Origin: Apostichopus japonicus
Lineage: Eukaryota; Echinodermata; Holothuroidea; Aspidochirotida; Stichopodidae
NCBI RefSeq assembly: GCF_037975245.1
Contig: NC_092569.1
Span: 32,254,668 to 32,318,667, forward strand
Direction of reading: 5' to 3'
Length of the DNA stretch: 64,000 nt
Position 1 is the stretch's first letter. Every line of letters starts with the position of its first letter. A model generated the notes under the pieces. It ran no database searches. It had not been told where the DNA came from and saw only the letters and a program-made list of their open reading frames with translations. Below are positions 1 to 14,174 of the stretch, piece after piece. The position numbers and the translations under genes are program-made.

Positions 1-1928
<1,928 letters not shown>

Positions 1929-2179
1929 ATGATGCTTTGTTTTGGCATCGAAACATGTCCTTCTCTAACTGGGACCAGGATAATGACAGGCTTGATGATA
2001 CATGTGCATCTGTTCGTCAAGTTGCCTGGTGGTTCAACCATTGTGTTCAATCTAACCTCAACGCTCTGTACTTCGACGACGATAACTCTGGCAAGACGAT
2101 ACATTTGTGTCACCTTCCTGGTGGTGAATTTAACATTAACTATACAGAAATGAATATACGCCTTCTTTCAGGGATGTAG
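1929..2179 (+). CDS. Fibrinogen-related protein, 3' terminal exon (partial gene)
   Basis: This is the last exon of a fibrinogen C-terminal (FReD) domain. It opens after the acceptor ATGATAG at phase 1 (two bases complete a split codon), exactly as the last exons of the two other FReD genes here do, and runs to a TAG at 2177. Visible landmarks are the calcium-loop-type DQDND, the AWWF segment, SNLNALY and the terminal TEMNIRL. FReD domains of secreted lectins (ficolins, tenascins, echinoderm FREPs) bind acetylated or carbohydrate ligands. Differences from the neighbours: DQDND replaces DRDND, WWF replaces WWY, and the region that is usually GI-W--W reads TIHLCHL. The 5' exons lie outside the window or in a very large intron. 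Identity as a FReD exon is firm; whether the gene is functional is unknown. Confidence 0.8.
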
Positions 2180-2241
2180 TGCGAAAGGAGATAATTGATA
2201 ATATACCATCTCTGGTGACGGAAAAATGTAGATGTAATACC

Positions 2242-2505
2242 ATGGTATAAGTTTATAACATACCTGTACGTAACTGAAATATCACTAAATATGTGATGTG
2301 GATATTTATTAACTTTTACCAAATATTGGTGTTTAATTAAATATGTATTATACAAAACGATTTTATTGTAATGGCATGCTCTATAAGTTTAACATACACC
2401 TGTACGTAACTAAAAATATCACTAAATATGTGACGTGGATATTTATTAACTTTTACCAGTTATTGTTGTTTTATTAAATATTATTAAAACAAAATCGATA
2501 TTATT
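2242..2505. repeat. Two-copy tandem duplication, about 130-140 bp unit
   Basis: Two diverged copies (about 2242-2370 and 2381-2505) share ACCTGTACGTAACT, ATATCACTAAATATGTGA and GGATATTTATTAACTTTTAC. They lie just downstream of the FReD terminal exon, probably in or beyond its 3' UTR. Confidence 0.8.
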
Positions 2506-5500
2506 GATATGTGTAACGCCAGTCTGTTATTATGACCTTGGGTTACGGGGGTCTGCTAGACACTGAGATTCCTCCAAACAATTTTGAGCAAAGCCGTTTA
2601 TGAGGAGTTTTTGAAACAGACAAGCTCGCACACCCCCTCCCACCCCCCCCCTTACACACTCACACAACGGATATGTTTTGACCCCACCCTTAGTCTTAGA
2701 TTCTGGTCACAATGTAGTACTCTGCCATGCGTGCCCCCCCCCGACAGAAAGTAAGGAAAACGACAATGGAAACTGTTGCTATGTAAACTGACAAAGGTAT
2801 ATATGACACAACTGGCAAAGAAACTGCAATGTATCATCCTCTCTATATGCGCAACAAGATAATATTAATAATAATAATAATAATGATACTACTAATAAAC
2901 ATAATAATACAAATTAACATTCATTGATCTCAGAGAATACAAAAGTTAAAGTGAATACAAATGTCTGTCTGTGAATTGAATTCCTTGTGCGTCCATTTTC
3001 TTAATTACATTTACGTTTTGATATGAAATCTAACAGATCTATCCTGACATATAAATAAAATAAATAATAATAAAACGAAAACAACAATTCGTTTGCACTT
3101 TTACTTGCCTCTCGTCTAGCATTATCCACCCTTACTGAATGACGGTCTGTCTGTCTGTACGGGTCAAAGGTCAAAGGGATCTACGTTACCCGTATTACCC
3201 GTAATCCAAAATCCGCCTATCCGGCTCGGATCCAGGCCAGTGGGTGGGGTGTACATTCTTTTCAACACAACACATACCAACAAGAAGGTGAATCTTACAG
3301 CACAACCATGCGTGTATATTTAATATAAACTAAGTTGTAGCATTACTACATTTGCCTCTGAATGCAGTTTCAAATCTATGTTTTTAATTTTTTTTCCAAC
3401 CAAGGGTCACCCGCACAGCTGATTGAATTCTGGATTCGTCCGTGATTACAGAAAAAGTAACGCATTCTCTATTGACAACAATAATTATCAGTTACTCTTT
3501 TGACCATGCTGTTTATTGAATTGTACTCTAAATAAAAGAAATTAAAAAAAAATGAATTAAAAGGTGTTCAGAACTCCGATGACAATATAACACTATCATC
3601 TTCAAGTACTCCGCATAATCATTGTTTAGATGAAGATAATATAGATCAACAATTATCACATATCGAACTTGACATGAATATATCAGTTAGCGCTAGAAAT
3701 AAAATAGTATTGTCGCATTCCAACGGATGCGGAAGCGGATGGCCATCGCGTAAATAGAATAAATCGAAAGATTTTTTCGAGGGGTTTATATTTACATCTT
3801 CGAGACCGATACAGTCCAAATGATACATGAATAACTAAGATTACGCTATAACATTTACTTGGTGAGACACACGTATACATATTGCCGAGAACCAGGCCGG
3901 ACCCTGGAGATCTTTATGTAACGGGAACCCACTTTGTTAAACCTTTGGATTTTCCTGAAGTATATTATGACATTAAAGTAACATTATTCTCCATCCAAAA
4001 TTTCCCGGGTCTCGTATTGATCCCAGGTCTGGGAGCTGTAACTGTTTCCAAACCCCTCCCCTCTGCTCAGATCTACGTAGTTACTCAAGAAATGGATATA
4101 CTGTCTAATTGATGGACTGAATACTCGAAATACGGAACAAAGTTCATGCTTTGGTTTACTTTTTAAGATTTGAATCATTTATCCTCATAAGAAAATAATA
4201 TTTATACCTAAAACTTGAGTTTTGAAGAAATTCTAACTACAGAAAACTTTGAAAGCTAAGCACATGATCCAAATATATCAGATTCCTAAGTCAGATAAAC
4301 AAGATGGTTATGACATCGTAGTGAAGCTTTTTGGAGAACATTTGACATGATTACATCACATACCACCAATGTGATCAGCTCAATCCTGATGGAAATGAAT
4401 ATTTAACCAGTCAGAACAGATAACACCACCGAGTTAGGGGCAAGATATTGAGTTTGGGTTTCAAACTAAGAGTTTGACATGTTTTTATCTTTAACATTTT
4501 TTCTACCACCGGAAAATCCCTGTAATCCGACGAGAATACAAAATGTAACGCAATAATCATCTTGAAGTTTAAATTATGATTCCTAACGAAACCTTTAACA
4601 TTTAACTTTGTAAGCCATATTGTATGATCTTCTAGGTAACATATTAAGTTGTTACACTTAAGAACGTGGAAGATGGAATGCTAGAACATTAGGAGATCAT
4701 TTTGCCTTTTTATTTGTCAAGGATTGTCAAGGATTAATAAGAAGGACATTGTACCTCCCGGTACCGAAACAGTTAATTAGAAACTTTGCAGAGCAATTGG
4801 TCAGACACTAATTAAAGATAACTTAACACTTACGAAGCTTTCAGACTTTTTTCAGTTGCATAGAGTAATAATTCATATTCCAAGTAATAATATGGGTTAT
4901 TAATCAGTGCGACCATGTTAGTTTTTTTTTTTAAGAGAATATACACTCTCACAGAGCTTACTGATACAATATAAGTATTGTCCTGGTGAGAACGACATGG
5001 CATCCCTTGGTTATTAATGCACTATTATAATGGCAATGTTATTCAGAACCTCTGCACGGAAAATGTCAGTTAGTGAGTTATTGAAAAGCGTCGATTATGA
5101 AGAAACCGTTCCTGAGAAATATCAAGTAATAATTAACGACATACGCAGTTAAAATGCGTCCATGTTTGTCGCTGTATATGTCTATATAGGTAGAGTATAC
5201 TCTAATCTATATAGTATGTAAGATGGTGGCAAGGGGGGGGTGGGGTTGTTGGGGACTACATATATGTAGGTAGAGTATACTATAATCTATTATGTAGGAT
5301 GGTTGGGGGCGGGTTTCGGGGGATAACATCTATATAGGTAGAGTATACTATAATCTATATTATGTAAGATGGTTGTGGGGGGGGGGTTAAATCTATACAG
5401 GTAGAGTATACGATAATATATAGTATGAAAGATGGTGGCGGGGTTGTTGGTATTACATTAATAAATTCATTAAGTTGGAGTCATCCATATATTTCAACTA

Positions 5501-7487
5501 ATTTGAACCACGAATAAACTTTGTTATGAGCCTGCAATAACGTTGCTACTTAGTGGCTGTCATGGCAGACCATTATACCAGCAAATTATAAAACAATATA
5601 CCAAAACGAAAACCAGAAATGTCGTTCTAAGTACACACGCCTTCTATCAATATTGCAACGATGCATGTACAACATTTCCTCAATTGAAAACCTGAAGATA
5701 AGAGGTTTTAAACGGTTTTCAACTGATGAACTTTGTGCAAGCTTATTATGAGCTAGCTGTATCATGGTAAGTAGTCGATGCCAAATTGTAACCTTTGCCT
5801 GTACTTGAGATATTCTATTTACCAGTTAGTGTGTCAAAAATATCGAACGCCTCTTTATTTATAAATGACTGTTTTAGGTAAATATTTATGCAAGCAACAG
5901 TAAATGACTAGGGAATCTCGTTCATTCCCATGTGGAATTGAGGTTGATCTGGTGTTAGAAGGTGGGCATGGAACGGTGGCTTTCTGGCTGACTATACCTC
6001 AGCCAAGACGACTTTACAGAAGGACCGCAACCAACTGTAATACCTGTATAGCTCAAGTGGCAGAGCACAGGATAATAATTGTCAAAATTCAATTTATTTA
6101 CTACAAAATTGACAGTTTCTTACAGGACTACGTTGAACTAAACGTTGGATGGATGTGACCCAACACTTCATGTACTGGTTGCCTCCAACTGCCGTAGAAA
6201 TTGTCAACCATTTGTAGTTTTTTAGTAACTTTTGTTTTTGATGCAATTGCCTTGTAATCTTTGAAAATATAATTTTATTTTCATAAATCGTTGTTATATG
6301 ATATCATTGTAAATCACAAAACACGTGCTGTAGCAAACACCAGCAACATTAACCATAGTAATAAATAAACAAATTACGTTTTCCGTTATATTGGACTATT
6401 AAAGTCATTTTCAGTTATCATGGTCGTATATGTATTCATTATATATATTTTTTAATCAAGAACTGCTTATTAAGGTAATTGATATCCACACTGCCTGTTT
6501 TAATGATGTATGACACATGTTTTAATATCCCTATTATAAGAGATCCGTAGACTTGATTTGCCGTGTATTCGACGAATAAGTCAATATTTCATTTCCAAGT
6601 ATGTACAGTTTAAACATCACTCATTAACGTAATTGCTCACTAAAATGGAACTAAACCGGTTCTCGCTTGGTAACAAACTGCAGAGAAACTGATATGCTCA
6701 ATGTATCTTACCATAGAAAGTACTGAACACAAAGACATTATGGTTATATGATTTAAAATATACAGATATATCATCTTGTTAAACTAGCGTGGAAATCGTG
6801 TAATGTCTTGTCACAAAGCTAATAAAATTACCCATTTTGTGTCTCTGTTCTAGTTCTTTAAGCTTTTCTCTTCGTTTCATATATAAGATAAGTTTAATGT
6901 ATTTTAATGAATAATAACATAACCGAGTCGCCTTTAAAAGAAATAATTGTTTCTGTTTAATAACTGAGCTACGATTAAAAAGACCTCGTTCACTTTTCTA
7001 TATAAGTTATCCACACATATCATTAGCATATTAAGAATCCTTCTTTTCCTTTCAGATTGTAGCAAGAATCAGTAGCGTGGAAATGATTTTGGAGGTAAGA
7101 GGGGGTGGGGGGTTCACAATCCCCTCTCAACTAATTGCTCGGAGATGAAATAAATTGAGGATCTTATAAAGGAATGGGGACCTTTACTGGGGTCATTGAA
7201 GTCGACTCTTATGTCAGGGGTTCATTACCAATAAAAAAGAGAAATGAAATGAATCATCCTAAGGCTTAGTTAGAATATATTTTATGCAAGTTGTGCTTAA
7301 CGGATGGAACATTGCACTGATAAAATTCCCCCGATTGATTAAGGTTGCGGCCTGAAACTTTGTGGAAAGGCCAGTGACGAATAACATTTTTTGGGTGATT
7401 CTGCCCTGAAGTCACTGGATTTTTGGGTAGGTATTACCTCAGACAAAATATATAAAGGTCAAATTGTGCATTGTATGGCACATTTTT
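2506..7487. other. Intergenic region without recognisable genes
   Basis: Only short anonymous open frames were seen. Items noted: poly-C tracts near 2640-2750, an AATAAA-rich stretch near 3050, a GGTCAAAGGTCA direct repeat near 3164, and the GT-rich tandem repeat at 5181-5455. Nothing else could be supported as coding. Confidence 0.5.
5181..5455. repeat. Four-copy tandem repeat, about 65-80 bp unit
   Basis: Each unit begins near TCTATATAGGTAGAGTATAC, continues with a TA-rich stretch, AAGATGGT, and ends in a G-rich run of variable length. Four copies start near 5181, 5262, 5328 and 5391. The G-runs alternate with AT-rich sequence, which makes the unit lengths uneven. Confidence 0.85.
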
Positions 7488-7742
7488 GGAGTGGCATATG
7501 GCACACAGTGGTTAAAGCCGATGCCTTCCAATCATAAGGTCCCCGGTTCGAGTCACTCCAAGATTAATGTATGTCGGTTACGTCCAGTTACAGAGTTGTT
7601 GACAATGGACAATTCATAATCATGGACGTTACATATGAATGTAACAGACTGTCTTTGGTCAGCTTGCGACTTTGATAAGCCAATGAGGCTTCTTTGCGAG
7701 TTCCTGCTTTCAGGAGGATCTAAAATGCATACATACATATAA
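7488..7742 (+). mobile_element. tRNA-derived SINE, apparently full length
   Basis: The head looks like a tRNA. GGAGTG at 7488 can pair with CACTCC near 7553-7558, there is an A-box-like GGCACACAGTGG, and the B-box is GGTTCGAGTCA. The body that follows runs to a 3' tail of ATACAT repeats. The body (from ATGGACGTTACAT to GGAGGATCTAAAATGCATAC) recurs in reverse orientation at 25733-25858 and 27668-27793, which confirms a dispersed family. The family name is not known to me. Confidence 0.8.
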
Positions 7743-8768
7743 ACTATAAAGTATGTCTGTTAAAGTTTTGCCTATTAATACCTTGTGTGAGAGTTAATAC
7801 ATGTGTTCAGTGTTGGCAGGATACCCATCATAGTTTTCAAATTCTCCCCGACTGACAATCGGAGATGGGGTGCCGTCCCTTTCAGTTGTCATGGAAATGG
7901 TGAACCCTTTTAGTTACCCTCCAGAAAGGTAATACTAATATCTGTTGGAGTCTTGGAAATTATTAATTTTGATAAATTGTTCTTTTTGTTCTTCGTGGAT
8001 ATCACATAATAATTATGTAACAAATATCACCTCCATAAATCATAGTCCTATAACATGATATAATAACTCACTCTCAGTTCTGGCTGTATGTGTAATAAAT
8101 AAAATGCATGCTAAGGTAATGAATCATTCTCTACACTGCCTGCACTAAAGATGGCAATTATTGAAATCATAAGTTGTTGTTTAACATGGTTTATATCCTT
8201 AAATTGAGAGATCTGTAAACTTGACTTGTCAGGTCTATCTTACGTGCCATTTTGTAGTCTATGATGTGTTTTTCTTTGCACTACGTTACCATGGCGGCAG
8301 CAATTGTGTTTGGCTTTTTAATATTCTCAACATGACTCATCACGTACTGCCATGAAATTCTAAATGAAAATGCAAATTCATTGTTAACAGTGTACCTACG
8401 GTATCTTTTATAAGCCAGAAATAATAACCAATAATACGATTACTGATCAATTGATTACTTTTTAATGACACTTTGATCTTGATAAGAAGAAAAAAACCTT
8501 TTCATCAGTTTTTCATGTTTTATGATAAACATTGACATAATAAAGTTGACATATTAATGAATATATAGATTTTGAATTATGTCATGAAAACTCTTTAATT
8601 TATGCGCACAATTTGAGACGATTCAATGCATCATTAGATCAGGCAGTGGCTGTCGTGATTCTGATAAAGGATGTGTTTAACATTTTTCTTTGCAGTGTGT
8701 TGTTAGAGTGTATCCTGTTTACACCACCCCATCTTTCATTGGTAAATCAGTTCCATATTTAATCAAAA

Positions 8769-11700
8769 ATGAATTTTAAACTGTCGTGCTTTTGCATCTT
8801 GGGACTTTTTCTGCAGGAGTTCTTGCCCACGCAGTCTACAAATGAAACGGTGAGGTTTAAACTTACTAAAGATATTTAAACAAAACGTTATCGTATTTTA
8901 TAACGGAATGGGAAATCTCTTTGAAATTATCATCACTTGTAAACATTTCAAAATAATTCCAAAGTAATATTTCTTTTATATATTTAAGTTCCGGGCTACG
9001 ACAGTTCTTGTCATGTCATATCACATGCCTTTTTTCTGTGTAAACTTTCGGCTAAAATGGACGCTGTATATTGTTGTATACCTCATCGTTTGTCATTGCT
9101 ATTAAGAATCATTATTAACCATTGTAGAGAAAATCACGATAGTTGTGACTACATTAATGATTCTTTTTGTTCAAGCATCGAAAGTGATTGGTTTGGAATA
9201 TCATGTAACGGTTACCGCATATGTAACAGCTGAATGAGTTGAATTTTGGAAATTCCCCGACCTTATTCGAACGATGAAATAATTGGTTGAGTTTCATTTC
9301 ACACAAAAAAAAGAGGAAAATATTTTTTCAATTCACATTTTACATTTTGCATTTTACATTGAATTATTGGTAATATTAAAATGACTGACAAAGATATGTT
9401 AAGGATTGGGTTCAACTCATTAATTTAACAATCATCAACCTTCATTTAATTACAACGTCTATGAAGGAATCGTAAGTTATTTATATCATTGTAGTCGTAT
9501 TATACTCGATATGTTTAGTAAAATTACCAAACAACCGCAAAAATCTATATTTTTCAAAGCATGAAAAACTGAGATATATAGAAAAACTTGTGGAATTTGC
9601 AGTTTCATGAATGCTATTGTTCGGACAAGCAATGAAAGCTGTTCATGCGCTCTATTACTATGGCGGTGACAGGGTTGAGGAGGGGTACGTCGATCCCCGG
9701 GGGCAGTTATCTACCCGAATCCGTTTTGTATTTTCTCCTTGTTGCAAAATATTTTGTTTGATAATAATGTTAACATTCAGCCTATTTTGGCCAGAAATAT
9801 TGCCAATCATAAATTAACATCACGAATTTAAATTACTAAATCTCATTATTTAAAACAATTAAGTGTAGTATGAAAGAAAATATGCTGATATAAAATAATA
9901 AATTGTAAACTTCTACTTTAAGAATGATTTGCGAGTCGACGACGACAGTCAACACAGGGAAAGAAGAAGCATTGAGAGTAAGTACCTGTTTCCAAAACTT
10001 TTTGTTTTTTGTTTTTGAGTGACATGTAATTTTGCTTGAAAACTGATTGTGTAACTATCCATCCCTACCTCCATCTCTATCCATCTCTATCCATCTCTAT
10101 ATTTCTCTATATCTATATTTTTATATCTATAATCTCTATATCTATCTATATATCTATCTATCTAACTATCTATCAGGAAAATGATGTCATCAGTGCATTT
10201 GAGTTGAATTTTTTTTTAAATATAATATTTTAATCATTTATGCTTGGAGGAACATTTCACATGTATCAAGAAAGATGCATAATCAGCATGAAGTTTATAA
10301 AAGCCTGTAAATAAAATATTGAAGAGTAAATGCCCTGGTGACATCACATGCATACCACTAAAGGTGATCCATTGTCTGGAATAAGGGAGGTTAAACCAGA
10401 CAAAATAGGTACCATTTCAATTAACTATATCTCCAATTAGGGACAAGATATTGAGATTAGGCTTTCAACTAACAGTGTAGAATATTATTAAGCATGTGAT
10501 GACAGTAATTTGGAAATTATAAATCCTTTCAAGCAATGAAACAACGCCCCTACCCAAATATTTATAAAAACGACAGTTGGCGCTCGGCTCACGTAGTGGT
10601 GTGGTGGCAATAAGACAAAAACGTTGAATGCAAACGGCATTGCTGGAAAAGTCTCTGGTTCGGGAATTTGACAACATAACCTAGTCGTTGCATTTTCAAA
10701 AGGAACGTTCAAACTTGAAGAGGATATAATGGTGTATTTTCCATTTTGAGAAAAAAAAAGGAAAATTTGAAGAGATGAAGGAAAGTATTTTTGTGTGAAA
10801 TTCTTAGTTATCAAACAAAATATTCTGTTTATATACTGTATAGGTTCCTCTTACTTCTACTACCAAGAGCCTCAGTATCCGAGAGATTGCAAGGAAGTCT
10901 ATGAACAATGTGATGATCAAACTGAATCTGGTATTTTCATGATACAACCCGACGATGCTCCAGAACCTTTCAACGTCCACTGTAATAATTCAATTGATGG
11001 AGGCGGCTGGACAGTAAGTTTAGTTAGGTTGTTAATGTTACCTTGAGATTTGGGTAATCGATTGTTTTTATTGTATTTTAAGGCTCTGAAATAGAAATTT
11101 GTTCGAAGTACTTTGGAGAAAAGTCAGTAAAATCATTCAGCAGTTTAATATGAAAACCACCAGCAGACATAGACAAACAAACAACCAAAATGACGAATAC
11201 TTGTGCATTGTATGAGATTAATAACTATCGCTGAATGATAGCGATAATATGCGATACGAAGAGACATTCTAACTTGTAGACAGCTTTGAGTTCACCCATG
11301 TAATGAGTTCACCAATTTAACGATCATCCCTGGATTGTAATGTATATCTCTTGTAAAATGTGACTGTTGATATTTTTAAAATTTACAATGACATGCTTCT
11401 CTGGAAAGACTGACAGTCTTTGGTTTGTTTGTTGATTCGTTATTGACCAATATTGCTGTCTGGTCGGTTTCTGATATGCTCGTGTCCCGACTGGAAAGTG
11501 TGACACTAGTTACTTTTCTAAATACGATGTAATTCTCTAACCAATTAATGGTTCGTGCCATTTAAAATCGGTTTGGGGTTGTGAAAACTATTTCTGTAAC
11601 AAGTTGGTGCACAGCCAGTATAATATCCGCGAGAAAGTAAGTTAAGTTTACTCCGACGTACAGGAATTAGTCTGCATCCAGCGAGCGTCTTTATCGCTTT

Positions 11701-14174
11701 CAACAATTACAAACTTTTAAATCACATAATTAATCATATACCTACAAAGAAAAGAAACAGATCTCTGGAGAGCCAGACCATTTCAGGGACAATCATGTCA
11801 ACGGATGCCCCTTAATTCCATAATTACTTGTACCCCCTTGTTTTATGTCTTAGGTAATAGCCCAATGAACCCTTCCCGTCAGGCACGCATATACCGCAAT
11901 ACCATTTATAATAATCGGAAACCACTTCACAGCGTGAAATACAAAGACATGACCAATAATCAATAACATCAAAGTCCACAGCTATAAGTGCATTACAATA
12001 TCGATTTTTTTTTTGTTTAAAATCTAAACAGGTATTCCAACGTCGTATGGATGGCAGTGTCGACTTCTACAGAAATTGGAACGATTATAAAACAGGCTTT
12101 GGCTTTTTACATGGGGAATTCTGGCTCGGTAATGATCGAATTTCCTACATCACAAACCAGAAAAACTACGAGATACGTATCGACCTAAATAATGTGAATG
12201 GTATTCCTTACTTTGCAAAGTACAATCTCTTTAGAATCAGCGATGAGCAAAGCAAATACAGATTGACGCATCTTGGATCGTATCTTTCGGAGAGCACTGC
12301 AGGTCAGTATAGAGGAGACATTCTTTGAGTAGAGTAGTGTACACAGTCGATAGTATACTATGAAAAATCCATTCAGTCTCCAACTTACACTTGGGAATAC
12401 AAAATCTTCACTATGCTTTGATCACAAACTATTATATGAGATTACGAATCTATTGCGCTTGCTTACAATAGCAACACTTTTCTTTGGTTAATGCGGCTAA
12501 TAAAGAGGACAAATTTTAGGTGATAGGGTTGGGTCAAAGGTCAAATGCGGTCAGAAAGCAACACTTTTCTTTGGTTATGTGTCATTAAGATAGGAGAGAT
12601 TCATATGTCAGGGTTGGGGTCAATGGTCAATTGAGGTAAAAAAGCAACATTTTTTTTGGTTAATGTGGCTTTAAAAGAGGACAGATTTAGGTGATAGGGT
12701 TGGGTCAAATGTCAATTGCGGTCAGAAAGCAACGCTTCTTTTTGGTTAATGTGGCTTTTAAATAGGAGAGATTTAGGTATAAGGGTTGGGGTCAAAGGTC
12801 GATTGCGGTCAGAAAGCAACATTTTCTTTGGTTAATGTGGCCTTAAAATATGACAGATTTAGGTGATAGGTTTGGGTCACAAGTTAACCGAGGTCAAAAA
12901 TCAAAATGGCCTAAAAAGTGTGCGAAAAAATTGTCGCAAACTCCTCCTAGAGCGTAAGTCCGATCAAATTTAAACTTGTTTGGTAAGTGTCTGACCGTAT
13001 AAGCTCATGAATGCGCGGTTGATGACGTCATAAGCCAAAGATAAAAAATACGGTACCTTAAAAAGGGTTTTTATCCATTTTCTAATTATCAACATGTGGG
13101 AAACTGGCATTAAACAAATGAAAAAAAAGTGCAGATTTTGGTGTGGGCTTCGAGGGCAAAGGTCAATTGAGGTCAAATGTCAATTTGTCCTAAGTTGTTT
13201 GTAAATTGTGTCGCGAACTTCATCTTCACCGTATGTCCGAGAAAGGTGCACATGGTGGGTAGGTGCCTGACCATGCAAACCTGTGCCTGGGTGATTGACT
13301 ACGTAATAGGTCTCACCTCAGAAGTAAACAAATCTAGTAAATCTAGTGTTTCGCCATTCTCTGAGTGTCGGGGCTTTGAACCACTCGATATGTAGAGAAT
13401 GGTGAGTAAAATACTAGAACATTCCTTTTTGCATGTTGAGTGTTAGTTTGAAAGGACAATGTATGTCAGAGGTGAAATTGGCTCAAATTTGATGACTTAC
13501 ATTAAACTACAGTGATGGTTTGGTTATATCGTTTCCCAAACTTTAAGCTAAACCACACGTTAACAAACTGGTTCCCAGCCTATTAACAAAGATGGCAACC
13601 AGATGCATTCTGTAGAAACCCAACAATCACTTCTGTCATTGAGGATGAGAACAGCAACTCCTTGGATTGCCTTATTGTTGTTGTTTGTTTTACAAATGGG
13701 TTGAATTGCCTTATTGTTGTTGTTTGTTTTACACATGGGTTGAAATTTAAAGGAGAAAGATGACAAGCACTAATCTTTCAGTCGGTACAACACAACATAT
13801 AATTTAGTTTTGCACAATGTACTTATCACATTGTAGTGAATAAAGAACAATTTTATGTATCTATATTTCTATATGCAATTACATAAATGTTCGCCTGTAA
13901 CTTTTTCCAAGGCTACGATTCAATGGCATACCAAAGGAACCAATCTTTCACCACGCCAGATAGAGACAACGATAACGATGGCTCTCACAACAGTGGGCAA
14001 TACTGTCACGGCGGATGGTGGTATAAGGCGAATTGTTGGGGCGGAGTGTGTACCAACTTAAATGGGCTGTACACAGCAGGAAATACAGATTTTAAAAGTA
14101 TCTTTTGGGATCGTCTTCTTGGAGGGAACTCTCATATTAAGTTCTCGGAATTGAAAGTTCGACCTCTTTCTTAA
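8769..14174 (+). CDS. Secreted fibrinogen-related domain (FReD) protein, 5 exons
   Basis: Exons: 8769-8849, 9923-9977, 10844-11013, 12032-12302, 13912-14174. All introns are GT-AG and keep phase (0, 1, 0, 1), giving 279 residues. Residues 1 to about 23 are a signal peptide (hydrophobic run CILGLFL). A short acidic/basic linker exon follows (residues 28-45). The FReD domain runs from about residue 60 to the end: a first part with DC, SG and DGGGWT; a second part with VFQRRMDGSVDFYR, GEFWLGN and YEIRIDL; a last part with calcium-loop DRDND, GGWWYKANC, TNLNGLY and ELKVRP. FReD proteins act extracellularly as lectin-like recognition molecules. There is no collagen or coiled-coil stalk, unlike vertebrate ficolins. 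The last exon has an extra Cys (CWGGVC) inside the usual C-x-SNLNG segment. An acceptor-like CTTTGCAG near 8695 suggests a 5' UTR intron. Confidence 0.9.
12472..12905. repeat. Five-copy tandem repeat, about 86 bp unit, with nuclear-receptor-like half sites
   Basis: Five diverged units start near 12472, 12558, 12644, 12730 and 12817. Each opens with CAACA-TTTTCTTTGGTTA and ends with GGGTCAAAGGTCAA-TGCGGTCAGAAAG or a variant. It lies in intron 4 of the FReD gene. The GGTCAAAGGTCA core matches the DR1 arrangement bound by HNF4/RXR-type receptors; function here is speculative. Confidence 0.85.
12906..13440. repeat. Dispersed repeat (also present at 45355-45790)
   Basis: This segment shares with 45355-45790 the strings CGCAAACTCCTCCTAGA, CGTAAGTCCGATCAA, GTGCCTGAC, TTGATGACGTCATA and ATGTGTAGAGAATG-type ends. 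At least two partial units are present here (about 12890-13140 and 13140-13440). It carries TGACGTCA (a CRE palindrome) and AGGTCAAA half sites. It lies in intron 4 of the FReD gene. No coding capacity was seen. Confidence 0.75.
13665..13742. repeat. 39-bp direct duplication
   Basis: TTGCCTTATTGTTGTTGTTT followed by GTTTTACA and ATGGGTTGAA occurs twice back to back, with one or two differences. Confidence 0.85.

Noticed and set aside
3563-3760. Plus-strand open stretch (VQNSDDNITLSSSS and onward) to a TAG
   Set aside because: No start, no domain, no splice-phase partner; could be a transposon fragment but cannot be supported.
6046-6110. A-box-like TAGCTCAAGTGGCAGAGC suggesting a tRNA or SINE head
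   Set aside because: No matching B-box, no anticodon stem of normal shape, no acceptor stem.
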